The position numbers and the translations under genes were made by a program. From assembly GCA_026985705.1 (NCBI GenBank), contig JALSPY010000281.1:1-7079 (forward strand): DNA of 7,079 nucleotides. Direction: 5' to 3'. Shown here piece by piece: positions 1 to 5,577 of this stretch (positions are counted from its first letter, which is position 1; each line of letters opens with the position of its first letter). Source of the DNA: Hydrogenothermaceae bacterium (GTDB taxonomy: Bacteria > Aquificota > Aquificia > Aquificales > Hydrogenothermaceae). The notes below the pieces were generated by a model. It had not been told where the DNA came from. It did not search any database and saw only the letters and a list, made by a program, of their open reading frames with translations.

Positions 1-22
1 TAAAATAAAAAGGAGTAATACT

Positions 23-226
23 GTGGAAAATTACGATTTTAAATTGGAAAATCTGAGAAAAACTGAAAATAAAGAGGAATGTTATAAATGTGGTAAATTG
101 GCTTTTCTTTATGAAGACCCTAATATTGAAGGGTTATTCTTTTGTGAGGAGTGTTGGAAAGAAAGATTTAAAACAGAAGAATTGGAAAGAATGGGATACG
201 ATGAAGAAATTCCTTATGAAGATTAA
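23..226 (+). CDS. Small zinc-ribbon-like protein of unknown function (67 aa)
   Basis: I do not recognise this protein as a named family. It has two CxxC pairs, C20-x-x-C23 and C41-x-x-C44, separated by 17 residues, the usual arrangement of a four-cysteine zinc ribbon. The rest is highly charged, with Lys/Glu-rich flanks and an acidic C-terminal tail ending YED, and has no signal peptide or membrane segment, so it is probably cytoplasmic. The start is GTG, chosen because AAGGAG-like sequence (AGGAG at 11-15) lies 7 nt upstream. No in-frame stop is visible between the window edge and the GTG, so a longer N-terminus cannot be strictly excluded. The gene may be the last of an upstream operon, as it begins 22 nt from the window edge and is followed by a 148-bp spacer. 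Zinc binding is inferred from cysteine spacing only; a nucleic-acid or protein-binding role is possible but unsupported. Confidence 0.75.
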   Translation: MENYDFKLENLRKTENKEECYKCGKLAFLYEDPNIEGLFFCEECWKERFKTEELERMGYDEEIPYED

Positions 227-302
227 TCAACGGTTAAATTCTGTTAATTCTAAATAAGATTTTAAATAAATATCTTCCTAAATATTTTTTACTTTTTTCT
301 GA

Positions 303-339
303 TAAAACCCGTTTTAAATTCTACTCAAAAGCTTATAAT
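303..339 (+). promoter_or_regulatory. Candidate hemN promoter
   Basis: A consensus -10 hexamer TATAAT lies at 334-339, 35 nt before the hemN ATG. The matching -35 is poor: TTTTAA at 312-317 with a 16-bp spacer is the best I see. The -35 area contains a short inverted repeat, TAAAAC (303-308) and GTTTTA (311-316), around a CC centre, which could be a weak operator or chance in AT-rich DNA. The remainder of the 227-374 spacer is AT-rich with no clear terminator for the small upstream gene. Confidence 0.45.
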
Positions 340-374
340 TAAAATCTAAAAGATTAAATTAGAAGGAGAAAAAA

Positions 375-1757
375 ATGAAATTTCATTCACAGGAAGTTAA
401 ATTTGATAGAGATTTGATATATAAATATGCAAAGCCTGCACCAAGATATACCAGTTATCCTACTGCTCAAGAATTTAAACCTATAGATGAGGAGGAATGG
501 AGAGAAAAGTTAATAAAATCTAACGAAAGAAAAACTCCTTTATCTCTATACTTTCATATACCTTTTTGTGAAAGTGCCTGTTATTTCTGTGGTTGTAATG
601 TAATAATAACAAAGAGGAAAGAAGTTGTTGAACCTTATTTAGAATATTTGAAAAGAGAAATAGATTTAGTTAAATCTTTTATAGATAACGATAGAGCTGT
701 AGTTCAGCTACATTTTGGAGGAGGAACTCCAAACTATCTAAATGAAGAGCAGATAACAGACTTAATGGGATTTATAAAAGAAAAATTTTTATTTGACCCA
801 AAAGCTGAAATCTCAATAGAGATAGACCCACGACATATAGATAAGAATATGGTTTTTCTGTTAAGGGAATTAGGTTTTAATAGAGTGAGTTTTGGAATAC
901 AAGACTTTAACCCAAAGGTTCAAAAAGCAGTAAACAGAATACAACCTGAAGATATGATTTTTAACTTAATGGAATGGTTAAGGGAAGCTAATTTTGAAAG
1001 TGTAAATATAGACCTTATCTATGGATTACCTTACCAAACATTAGAAAGTTATTCTGAAACTGTAGATAAAGTTATAAAACTAAACCCAGACAGAATAGCA
1101 AACTTTAATTTTGCATACGTCCCTTGGTTAAAAAGATTACAGAAGTATATAGACCCTTCTACTCTTCCTAAACCTGAAGAAAAACTTGAGATTTTAAAAA
1201 TGACTATAGAAAAACTAACTAATGTAGGGTATCTATTTATAGGAATGGACCACTTTGCAAAACCTAACGATGAGTTAGCTGTAGCCCAAAGAGAGAGAAC
1301 ACTCCATAGAAATTTTCAAGGTTATACAACCCATAGTGAAGCTGAGCTTTTAGGTTTTGGAGCTACATCTATAAGTATGCTATATGATGCCTACGGACAG
1401 AACTTTAAGAAATTGAAAGATTACTATGGAAGATTAGATGAAGGTAAGCTACCAATTGAAAGGGGAATATTCTTAAATGAAGATGATATTATAAGAAGAG
1501 ATGTAATAATGAGATTAATGTCCCACTTCCAGCTTTATAAAGGTGAAATAGAGGAAAAATACAACATAAACTTTGATGAATACTTTAAAGAGGAATTAGA
1601 ATTGTTAAAACAACAGGAAGATGATGGTTTATTAAAAATTTATAAAGACAGGATAGATATTACTCCTGCAGGAAGACTACTTATAAGAAATATTGCAGTA
1701 AATTTTGATGTATACACAAGAAAAAAAGAAAAAAAGAGATTTTCACAGGCTATATAG
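375..1757 (+). CDS. hemN: Oxygen-independent coproporphyrinogen III oxidase (radical SAM)
   Basis: This cytoplasmic enzyme decarboxylates two propionate side chains of coproporphyrinogen III to give protoporphyrinogen IX in heme synthesis without O2, using a [4Fe-4S] cluster and SAM. At 460 aa it matches the usual HemN length (E. coli about 457). The cluster motif is C65-x3-C69-x2-C72, followed by C74, as in true HemN. The SAM-binding GGGTP is at 115-119. HRNFQGYTT at 311-319 includes the Phe-Gln pair (F314, Q315) typical of HemN substrate handling. The C-terminal HemN domain ends with TPAGRLLIRNIAVNFDVY at 430-447. These features separate it from HemW-like proteins, which lack the fourth cysteine and this C-terminal signature. 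The start is supported by AAGGAG at 363-368, 6 nt before the ATG. The last residues (a KKEKK stretch and SQAI) are encoded by DNA that also forms terminator elements. The gene appears monocistronic and convergent with ahcY. Confidence 0.95.
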   Translation: MKFHSQEVKFDRDLIYKYAKPAPRYTSYPTAQEFKPIDEEEWREKLIKSNERKTPLSLYFHIPFCESACYFCGCNVIITKRKEVVEPYLEYLKREIDLVKSFIDNDRAVVQLHFGGGTPNYLNEEQITDLMGFIKEKFLFDPKAEISIEIDPRHIDKNMVFLLRELGFNRVSFGIQDFNPKVQKAVNRIQPEDMIFNLMEWLREANFESVNIDLIYGLPYQTLESYSETVDKVIKLNPDRIANFNFAYVPWLKRLQKYIDPSTLPKPEEKLEILKMTIEKLTNVGYLFIGMDHFAKPNDELAVAQRERTLHRNFQGYTTHSEAELLGFGATSISMLYDAYGQNFKKLKDYYGRLDEGKLPIERGIFLNEDDIIRRDVIMRLMSHFQLYKGEIEEKYNINFDEYFKEELELLKQQEDDGLLKIYKDRIDITPAGRLLIRNIAVNFDVYTRKKEKKRFSQAI

Positions 1758-1762
1758 CCTGT
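1721..1762 (-). terminator. Possible terminator for ahcY using the same hairpin
   Basis: Read on the minus strand, the same 1745-1762 palindrome begins 13 nt after the ahcY stop. It is followed, after a 9-nt GAAAATCTC interval, by T7-C-T7 (complement of 1721-1735). The interval makes this weaker than the plus-strand terminator, but pairing of the A-rich sequence before the hairpin with part of the T-tract could extend the stem. No other hairpin is evident near the ahcY 3' end. Confidence 0.45.
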
Positions 1763-1777
1763 ATTTTTACTTTTTTT
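1745..1777 (+). terminator. Rho-independent terminator of hemN, overlapping its stop codon
   Basis: A perfect 18-bp palindrome at 1745-1762 folds into a 7-bp stem (ACAGGCT 1745-1751 with AGCCTGT 1756-1762) and an ATAT loop. It is followed directly by ATTTTTAC and seven T's. The left arm lies inside the last sense codons of hemN and the TAG stop (1755-1757) straddles the loop and right arm. The T-tract runs into the end of convergent ahcY. Confidence 0.85.
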
Positions 1778-3032
1778 ATGTTCCGTGTTGCCAACTTGAA
1801 AGATAATTAATCTGCTCTTCCGTTAAACTATCTATCTCAACACCCATAGATTTTAGTTTTAATCTAGCTACTTCTAAATCTAATTCATCTGGAACTTTAT
1901 AAACTTTAGGCTCTAACTTCGTATGGTTTTTATATATATACTCTGCAGATAAAGCCTGATTAGCAAATGACATATCCATAACTTGAGCAGGATGACCTTC
2001 AGCCGCTGCAAGATTTACCAGTCTTCCCTCAGCTAATAGATAAATTCTTCTACCATCTTTTAATTTATACTCTTTAACATTTTCTCTTATTTCCCTTTTA
2101 CTAACTGCCATTTCTTCTAAAGCTTCTATATTTATCTCAACATCAAAATGACCTGAATTTGATACTATAGCTCCATCCTTCATAACCTCAAAATGTTCTC
2201 TATCAATAACCTTTGTATTACCAGTAACAGTTACGAAGAAATCCCCAACTTTTGCCGCTTCTATCATAGGCATTACCCTATATCCATCCATCCTAGCTTC
2301 TAATGCTTTTAATGGGTCAACTTCCGTTATAATAACCTCTGCTCCCATTCCTCTTGCTCTCATCGCAACTCCCTTTCCACACCATCCATAGCCAGCAACA
2401 ACAAATGTGGAGCCTGCCAACAATCTGTTCGTTGCTCTTAATAATCCGTCTATAGTTGACTGTCCTGTACCATATCTGTTGTCAAAGAGATGTTTTGTGT
2501 AAGCATCGTTAACAGCTATTACAGGAAACTTTAAAACTCCATCCTTTTCCATTGCTTTAAATCTGATAACTCCCGTTGTCGTTTCCTCTGTTCCACCTAA
2601 TACATTCGGCAAAAGCTCTTTCTTCTCTTTATGTAAGGTAGATATTAAATCTCCCCCATCATCCATAGTTATATTAGGCTTTTTGTCTAAAACTGCATAT
2701 AGATGTTTATAGTATGTATCTCTATCTTCTCCATGAATAGCAAAAACAGGAATATCAAACTCCTTTACTAATGCTGCTGCAACATCATCCTGTGTAGATA
2801 AGGGATTAGAGGCTGTTAAGTAAACTTCAGCTCCCCCTTCCTTTAAAGTTATCATTAAGTTTGCAGTTTCAGTTGTTACATGTAAACAAGCGGCTATCCT
2901 AACATCTTTTAAAGGTTTCTCTTTTTTAAATCTATCTCTTATCTGTCTTAAAACAGGCATATCCATTTCTGCCCATTCAATTCTTAATTTTCCTTTCTCT
3001 GCAAGTGATAAATCTTTTACATCAAAATCCAT
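1776..3032 (-). CDS. ahcY: S-adenosylhomocysteinase (SAH hydrolase), thermophile/archaeal type
   Basis: This enzyme uses tightly bound NAD+ to hydrolyse S-adenosylhomocysteine reversibly to adenosine and homocysteine, relieving product inhibition of methyltransferases in the activated methyl cycle. It is a 418-aa cytoplasmic protein, normally a tetramer. Residues matching the human active site are visible: H51, D125 in DDGGD, E150 in EETTTG, K180 and D184 in TKHLFDN, and H295 in SNSGHFD. The Rossmann NAD motif is GYGWCGKG at 214-221. Two traits mark the short thermophile/archaeal subtype: YGTGQST at 187-193 replaces the YGCRES-like segment of animal enzymes, so the human Cys195 position is Thr189, and the protein ends SWQHGT without the K-x3-Y tail that closes the neighbour's NAD site in human-type enzymes. 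The start has a strong GGAGG (complement of 3039-3043) 6 nt upstream. Some archaeal relatives prefer S-inosylhomocysteine, so substrate preference is not settled by sequence. It is transcribed divergently from mreB. Confidence 0.95.
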   Translation of the reverse strand: MDFDVKDLSLAEKGKLRIEWAEMDMPVLRQIRDRFKKEKPLKDVRIAACLHVTTETANLMITLKEGGAEVYLTASNPLSTQDDVAAALVKEFDIPVFAIHGEDRDTYYKHLYAVLDKKPNITMDDGGDLISTLHKEKKELLPNVLGGTEETTTGVIRFKAMEKDGVLKFPVIAVNDAYTKHLFDNRYGTGQSTIDGLLRATNRLLAGSTFVVAGYGWCGKGVAMRARGMGAEVIITEVDPLKALEARMDGYRVMPMIEAAKVGDFFVTVTGNTKVIDREHFEVMKDGAIVSNSGHFDVEINIEALEEMAVSKREIRENVKEYKLKDGRRIYLLAEGRLVNLAAAEGHPAQVMDMSFANQALSAEYIYKNHTKLEPKVYKVPDELDLEVARLKLKSMGVEIDSLTEEQINYLSSWQHGT

Positions 3033-3050
3033 AAAAAACCTCCTTTTTTC

Positions 3051-3086
3051 AAGTTATAACTAGGTTATTTTAACCTAACATAACTT
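3051..3086 (-). promoter_or_regulatory. Nested inverted repeat in the ahcY leader (operator or RNA hairpin)
   Basis: Two perfect 7-bp inverted repeats are nested. The outer arms are AAGTTAT (3051-3057) and ATAACTT (3080-3086); the inner arms are TAGGTTA (3061-3067) and TAACCTA (3071-3077), around a TTT centre. They are separated by 3 nt on one side and 2 nt on the other. In ahcY mRNA this would form a two-part stem with an AAA loop ending 7 nt before the GGAGG ribosome binding site. The DNA is also dense in GTTA/TAAC tetramers (six copies in 3053-3084), which would suit a repressor site. A TAAAAT -10-like sequence on the minus strand (complement of 3067-3072) lies within it, so the element could overlap the ahcY promoter. 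It does not resemble the SAH or SAM riboswitches I know, which are larger and more G+C-rich. Confidence 0.5.
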
Positions 3087-3183
3087 ATCTTCATTTTGCT
3101 AAATTAATTTGGTAGATGTTTATCTTTAATTAAATACAGAGAATTTGAGCTAAATTAAAACTTTCACTAAACTTTTCTTCAAA

Positions 3184-3214
3184 TTGATTTAAAATATTAA
3201 TTATATCTTATAAA
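3184..3214 (+). promoter_or_regulatory. Candidate promoter of the mreB-mreC-mreD-mrdA operon
   Basis: TTGATT at 3184-3189 and TATAAA at 3209-3214, with a 19-bp spacer (18 bp if TTATAA at 3208-3213 is used), are the best sigma-70-like pair upstream of mreB and would give a leader of roughly 25 nt. A second weaker pair is TTGAGC at 3146-3151 with TAAACT at 3168-3173 (16-bp spacer). Everything here is very AT-rich, so chance matches are likely. Confidence 0.35.
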
Positions 3215-3233
3215 TTTTAAACCATTTTTATTG

Positions 3234-3241
3234 AAAGGGGG
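3234..3241 (+). promoter_or_regulatory. mreB ribosome binding site that fixes the start at 3246
   Basis: The purine run AAAGGGGG lies 4 nt before the ATG at 3246 (7 nt counting from its AGG core). A TTG at 3231 is in frame and open, but it lies immediately upstream of this site and has no site of its own, so the ATG is the better start. Confidence 0.75.
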
Positions 3242-3245
3242 AAAT

Positions 3246-4286
3246 ATGTTAACTAGTTCTATTTTAGGAATGTTCTCCAATGATATAGGAATTGACCTTG
3301 GAACGGCAAATACTTTAGTTTTTGTAAAGGGAAAAGGTATAGTATTCTCAGAGCCTTCCATAGTTGCAGTAGATAAAACAACAGGTAAAGTTTTTGCAGT
3401 AGGTGAAGAAGCTAAAGCAATGGTTGGAAAAACTCCTGAGACAATAGAAGTGGTTAGACCGTTAAAAGATGGAGTTATTGCAGACTTTGAGATAACACAG
3501 GAAATGATTAGACATTTTATAAAAAAAGTTCACAAAAATATGATGTTATCCAATATATTTAAACCGAGACCTAGAGTTATTATAGGTGTCCCTTCAGGAA
3601 TAACAACCGTTGAAAAGAGAGCAGTTATAGATGCAGCAAAACAGGCAGGAGCTAGAAGTGTTTACTTAATAGCTGAGCCAATGGCAGCAGCTATAGGGGC
3701 TGGTCTTCCTATTCAGGCACCGGGGGGAAATATGATTGTTGATATAGGCGGTGGAACTTCGGAGATTGCAGTAATATCTCTCTCTGGAATGGTTTTATCC
3801 ACATCAATTAGAATTGCAGGAGATGAGATAAACTCAGCTATAATCCAATATCTTAAGAGACAACACCACTTACTTATTGGTGAGCAAACTGCAGAAAAGA
3901 TAAAAGTTCAGTTAGCTTCCGTTTATCCTACAGAAAAGGACAATGAAGAAATGGAAATAAGAGGTAGAGATATGACAGGTATGCCTAAAAGTATAACGAT
4001 AAATGGAAGGGAAATAAGGGAAGCAATAGAAGATGTGGTTATTAATATAGTAAATGCAGTTAGAAGTGCTTTAGAAAGAACTCCACCTGAGCTTGCCGCA
4101 GATATTGTAGAAAGGGGAATTGTTTTAGCCGGTGGTGGCTCCTTAATTTATGGATTAGATTTAAGACTAAAAGAAGAAACCAATCTACCCGTTTATTACT
4201 GTGATGACCCTTTAACTGCTGTGGCAAGAGGAATAGGTAAAGCATTAAATGATATAGAGCTTATAAAGAGGGTTTCATTTAAATAA
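3246..4286 (+). CDS. mreB: Rod shape-determining protein MreB (bacterial actin)
   Basis: MreB is an actin-fold ATPase that forms membrane-bound filaments orienting the elongasome for lateral wall synthesis. With the ATG at 3246 the protein is 346 aa, the normal length. Its start, MLTSSILGMFSNDIG, lines up with the E. coli MLKKFRGMFSND N-terminus, including a short amphipathic/hydrophobic membrane-targeting segment; here it is more hydrophobic and less basic. Actin-family motifs are phosphate-1 DLGTANT (17-23), AEP with E144 near the hydrolytic site, phosphate-2 DIGGGT (166-171) and the adenosine motif AGGGS (295-299). It is the first gene of the operon, with mreC starting 15 nt after its stop. 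Longer (TTG 3231) and shorter (ATG 3270, only AGGA directly abutting it) starts are less likely. An exact copy of its start region, GGGGGAAATATG, recurs inside the gene at 3723-3734. The alternative of an Mbl-like paralogue is not excluded, but the mreCD context favours MreB. Confidence 0.96.
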   Translation: MLTSSILGMFSNDIGIDLGTANTLVFVKGKGIVFSEPSIVAVDKTTGKVFAVGEEAKAMVGKTPETIEVVRPLKDGVIADFEITQEMIRHFIKKVHKNMMLSNIFKPRPRVIIGVPSGITTVEKRAVIDAAKQAGARSVYLIAEPMAAAIGAGLPIQAPGGNMIVDIGGGTSEIAVISLSGMVLSTSIRIAGDEINSAIIQYLKRQHHLLIGEQTAEKIKVQLASVYPTEKDNEEMEIRGRDMTGMPKSITINGREIREAIEDVVINIVNAVRSALERTPPELAADIVERGIVLAGGGSLIYGLDLRLKEETNLPVYYCDDPLTAVARGIGKALNDIELIKRVSFK

Positions 4287-4301
4287 TAAAAGGTTGCATT
4301 T

Positions 4302-5096
4302 ATGAAAATAAAAAAAGTTTTTATATATTCTATAGCTTTTGTAATTTTTCTTTCTCTAACAGTTTTTATTTTAAATAAAGCAAAAATACTATCATTTTCT
4401 TTAGTTTCTCCTGTTTTAAATACGGTAAGTTATATTGATAAAAGTATAAATAATTTTTTAAAATACCTAGAAGAAAAAGATAAATTAATAGAAGAAAACA
4501 AAGAGCTAAAAAGGAAGATAGAGATATTAAAAGCAAAAATAATACATTTAAAATATTTAGAATATGAAAATAAAAATTTAAAAGAGGTTTTAAAATTTAA
4601 AGCAAATTATCCCCAATTTGTAATAAAAACTGGAAAGGTAATAGGTTATTCTCCAAATAACTGGAGTGAATTTATATATATAAATCTTGGTGAAAATGAT
4701 AATGTTAATAAAGGTGATTTAGTTATTTCAAATGGACATCTTATAGGGATTGTTTTTGAAACAACTTCTAAAAGCTCTATAGTAATGTTAATATCCAATA
4801 AGAATTTTAAAATTCCCATTCGCACAAGAAGAACAAGAGAATTAGCTATATATCAAGGATACAATCTAAGATATGGTTATCTAAAGTATGTTAAACCTGA
4901 ACAGGATATAAGGGAAGGTGATTTAATAGAGACTACAGATATAGATAATAGATACCCTGCAGGGATACCTATAGGTATAATAAAAGAAGTTTCCTATAAA
5001 GAAGGTGAAGTATTTAAAAATGTTAAAGTAGAAATAAATTTAAATCCATTAAATTTGGAGTATGTTATTATTGTCGTTGGAAAGAGAAAGAATTAA
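4302..5096 (+). CDS. mreC: Rod shape-determining protein MreC
   Basis: MreC is a bitopic membrane protein whose periplasmic part activates PBP2 and links it to MreB and MreD. The 264-aa product has one N-terminal membrane segment at about 6-25 after a basic KIKK start. A charged coiled coil follows at about 44-97 (KYLEEKDKLIEENKELKR and similar heptads), then the two-part beta-barrel domain. Family signatures are VIGYSPNNWSEFIYINLG at 113-130, NKGDLVIS at 136-143 and the second-barrel RYPAGIPIGII at 217-227. It is at the short end of the family range and lacks the proline-rich or disordered C-terminal tail seen in some MreC proteins. The ribosome binding site is AAAAGG at 4288-4293, 8 nt before the ATG. 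It overlaps mreD by up to 35 nt. Confidence 0.93.
   Translation: MKIKKVFIYSIAFVIFLSLTVFILNKAKILSFSLVSPVLNTVSYIDKSINNFLKYLEEKDKLIEENKELKRKIEILKAKIIHLKYLEYENKNLKEVLKFKANYPQFVIKTGKVIGYSPNNWSEFIYINLGENDNVNKGDLVISNGHLIGIVFETTSKSSIVMLISNKNFKIPIRTRRTRELAIYQGYNLRYGYLKYVKPEQDIREGDLIETTDIDNRYPAGIPIGIIKEVSYKEGEVFKNVKVEINLNPLNLEYVIIVVGKRKN
5057..5060 (+). promoter_or_regulatory. Possible mreD ribosome binding site inside mreC
   Basis: GGAG at 5057-5060 is only 1 nt before the ATG at 5062, which is too close for normal initiation, but 10 nt before an in-frame TTG at 5071. This makes the TTG start (168 aa) a serious alternative to the ATG (171 aa). Initiation could also depend on ribosomes finishing mreC. 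Confidence 0.35.
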
Positions 5097-5577
5097 TTTT
5101 AAGGAAAAGTTAAAGTTTTACCTTCTAACAATACTTTTTATTATTTTGCAAAGCTCTGTTTTCGTTAAATATATAAGTTTTTTAGATTTCACTCCAGATT
5201 TATTACTGATACTTTTAATTATCTACGGTATAAATAATCCTTTAGTTGAAGGTTTAAAGTTTGCAGTTTTTATCGGAATTTTCAAAGATTTATTAAATTC
5301 ACACTACATATTGTTAGACCTACCTTTATATATTTCTTACATATTAATTATATCATTCGCTAAAAGTAGAATAACCTCCTCTAACCAATTTATTAGAACA
5401 TTTTTAGCATTTTTTATATTTTCAGTTGATTTTTCATTAAAAAGTTTAATTTTTTATATTAAAACCAAACAGTTTGAGTTAGATAAATATACCTTTTTAT
5501 ATGTTATACTTAATACCTCAATATTTTTTATTCTAGATAAGGTTTTATCAAAAAAGAAAGAAATTAATGAATTCTAG
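5062..5577 (+). CDS. mreD: Rod shape-determining protein MreD
   Basis: MreD is an integral membrane protein that bridges MreC and the elongasome enzymes. The 171-aa product is very hydrophobic, with about five to six membrane segments (near 19-37, 44-57, 62-77, 84-100, 108-132 and 142-160). An IGIFKDLLNS stretch at 71-80 corresponds to the conserved G-x3-D region of MreD. Its basic N-terminus (residues 8-18) and KKKE near the C-terminus suit cytoplasmic ends. Sequence conservation in this family is low, so the call rests on length, topology and position between mreC and the PBP2 gene. The first codons overlap mreC by 35 nt (26 nt if TTG 5071 is used), and its end overlaps the next gene by 11 nt, suggesting translational coupling. 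Confidence 0.88.
   Translation: MLLLSLERERINFKEKLKFYLLTILFIILQSSVFVKYISFLDFTPDLLLILLIIYGINNPLVEGLKFAVFIGIFKDLLNSHYILLDLPLYISYILIISFAKSRITSSNQFIRTFLAFFIFSVDFSLKSLIFYIKTKQFELDKYTFLYVILNTSIFFILDKVLSKKKEINEF

Noticed and set aside
1..22. TAA at 1-3 as the stop codon of an upstream gene.
   Set aside because: No upstream sequence is available to show a reading frame ending there.
252..300. Possible terminator after the small protein: AAGAT/ATCTT arms followed by T-rich sequence.
   Set aside because: The stem is only about 5 bp of mostly A-T pairs with an 11-nt loop, and the T-runs are not adjacent; such matches are expected by chance here.
303..316. TAAAAC/GTTTTA inverted repeat near the hemN promoter as a specific operator.
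   Set aside because: Only 6-bp arms of mostly A-T pairs; too weak to list as its own feature, so it is noted within the promoter entry.
3184..3200. FNR/CRP-like site beginning TTGAT upstream of mreB.
   Set aside because: The second half-site does not match ATCAA at the required spacing, so only one half is present.
3033..3230. SAH or SAM riboswitch in front of ahcY.
   Set aside because: The leader is very AT-rich and shows only the simple nested hairpin, without the conserved G+C-rich junction or pseudoknot elements of the known classes.
4060..4245. Open frame of 61 codons on the minus strand inside mreB.
   Set aside because: It lies antisense to the conserved C-terminal part of mreB, encodes a low-complexity Leu/His-rich peptide and has no recognisable family, so it is a shadow of mreB.
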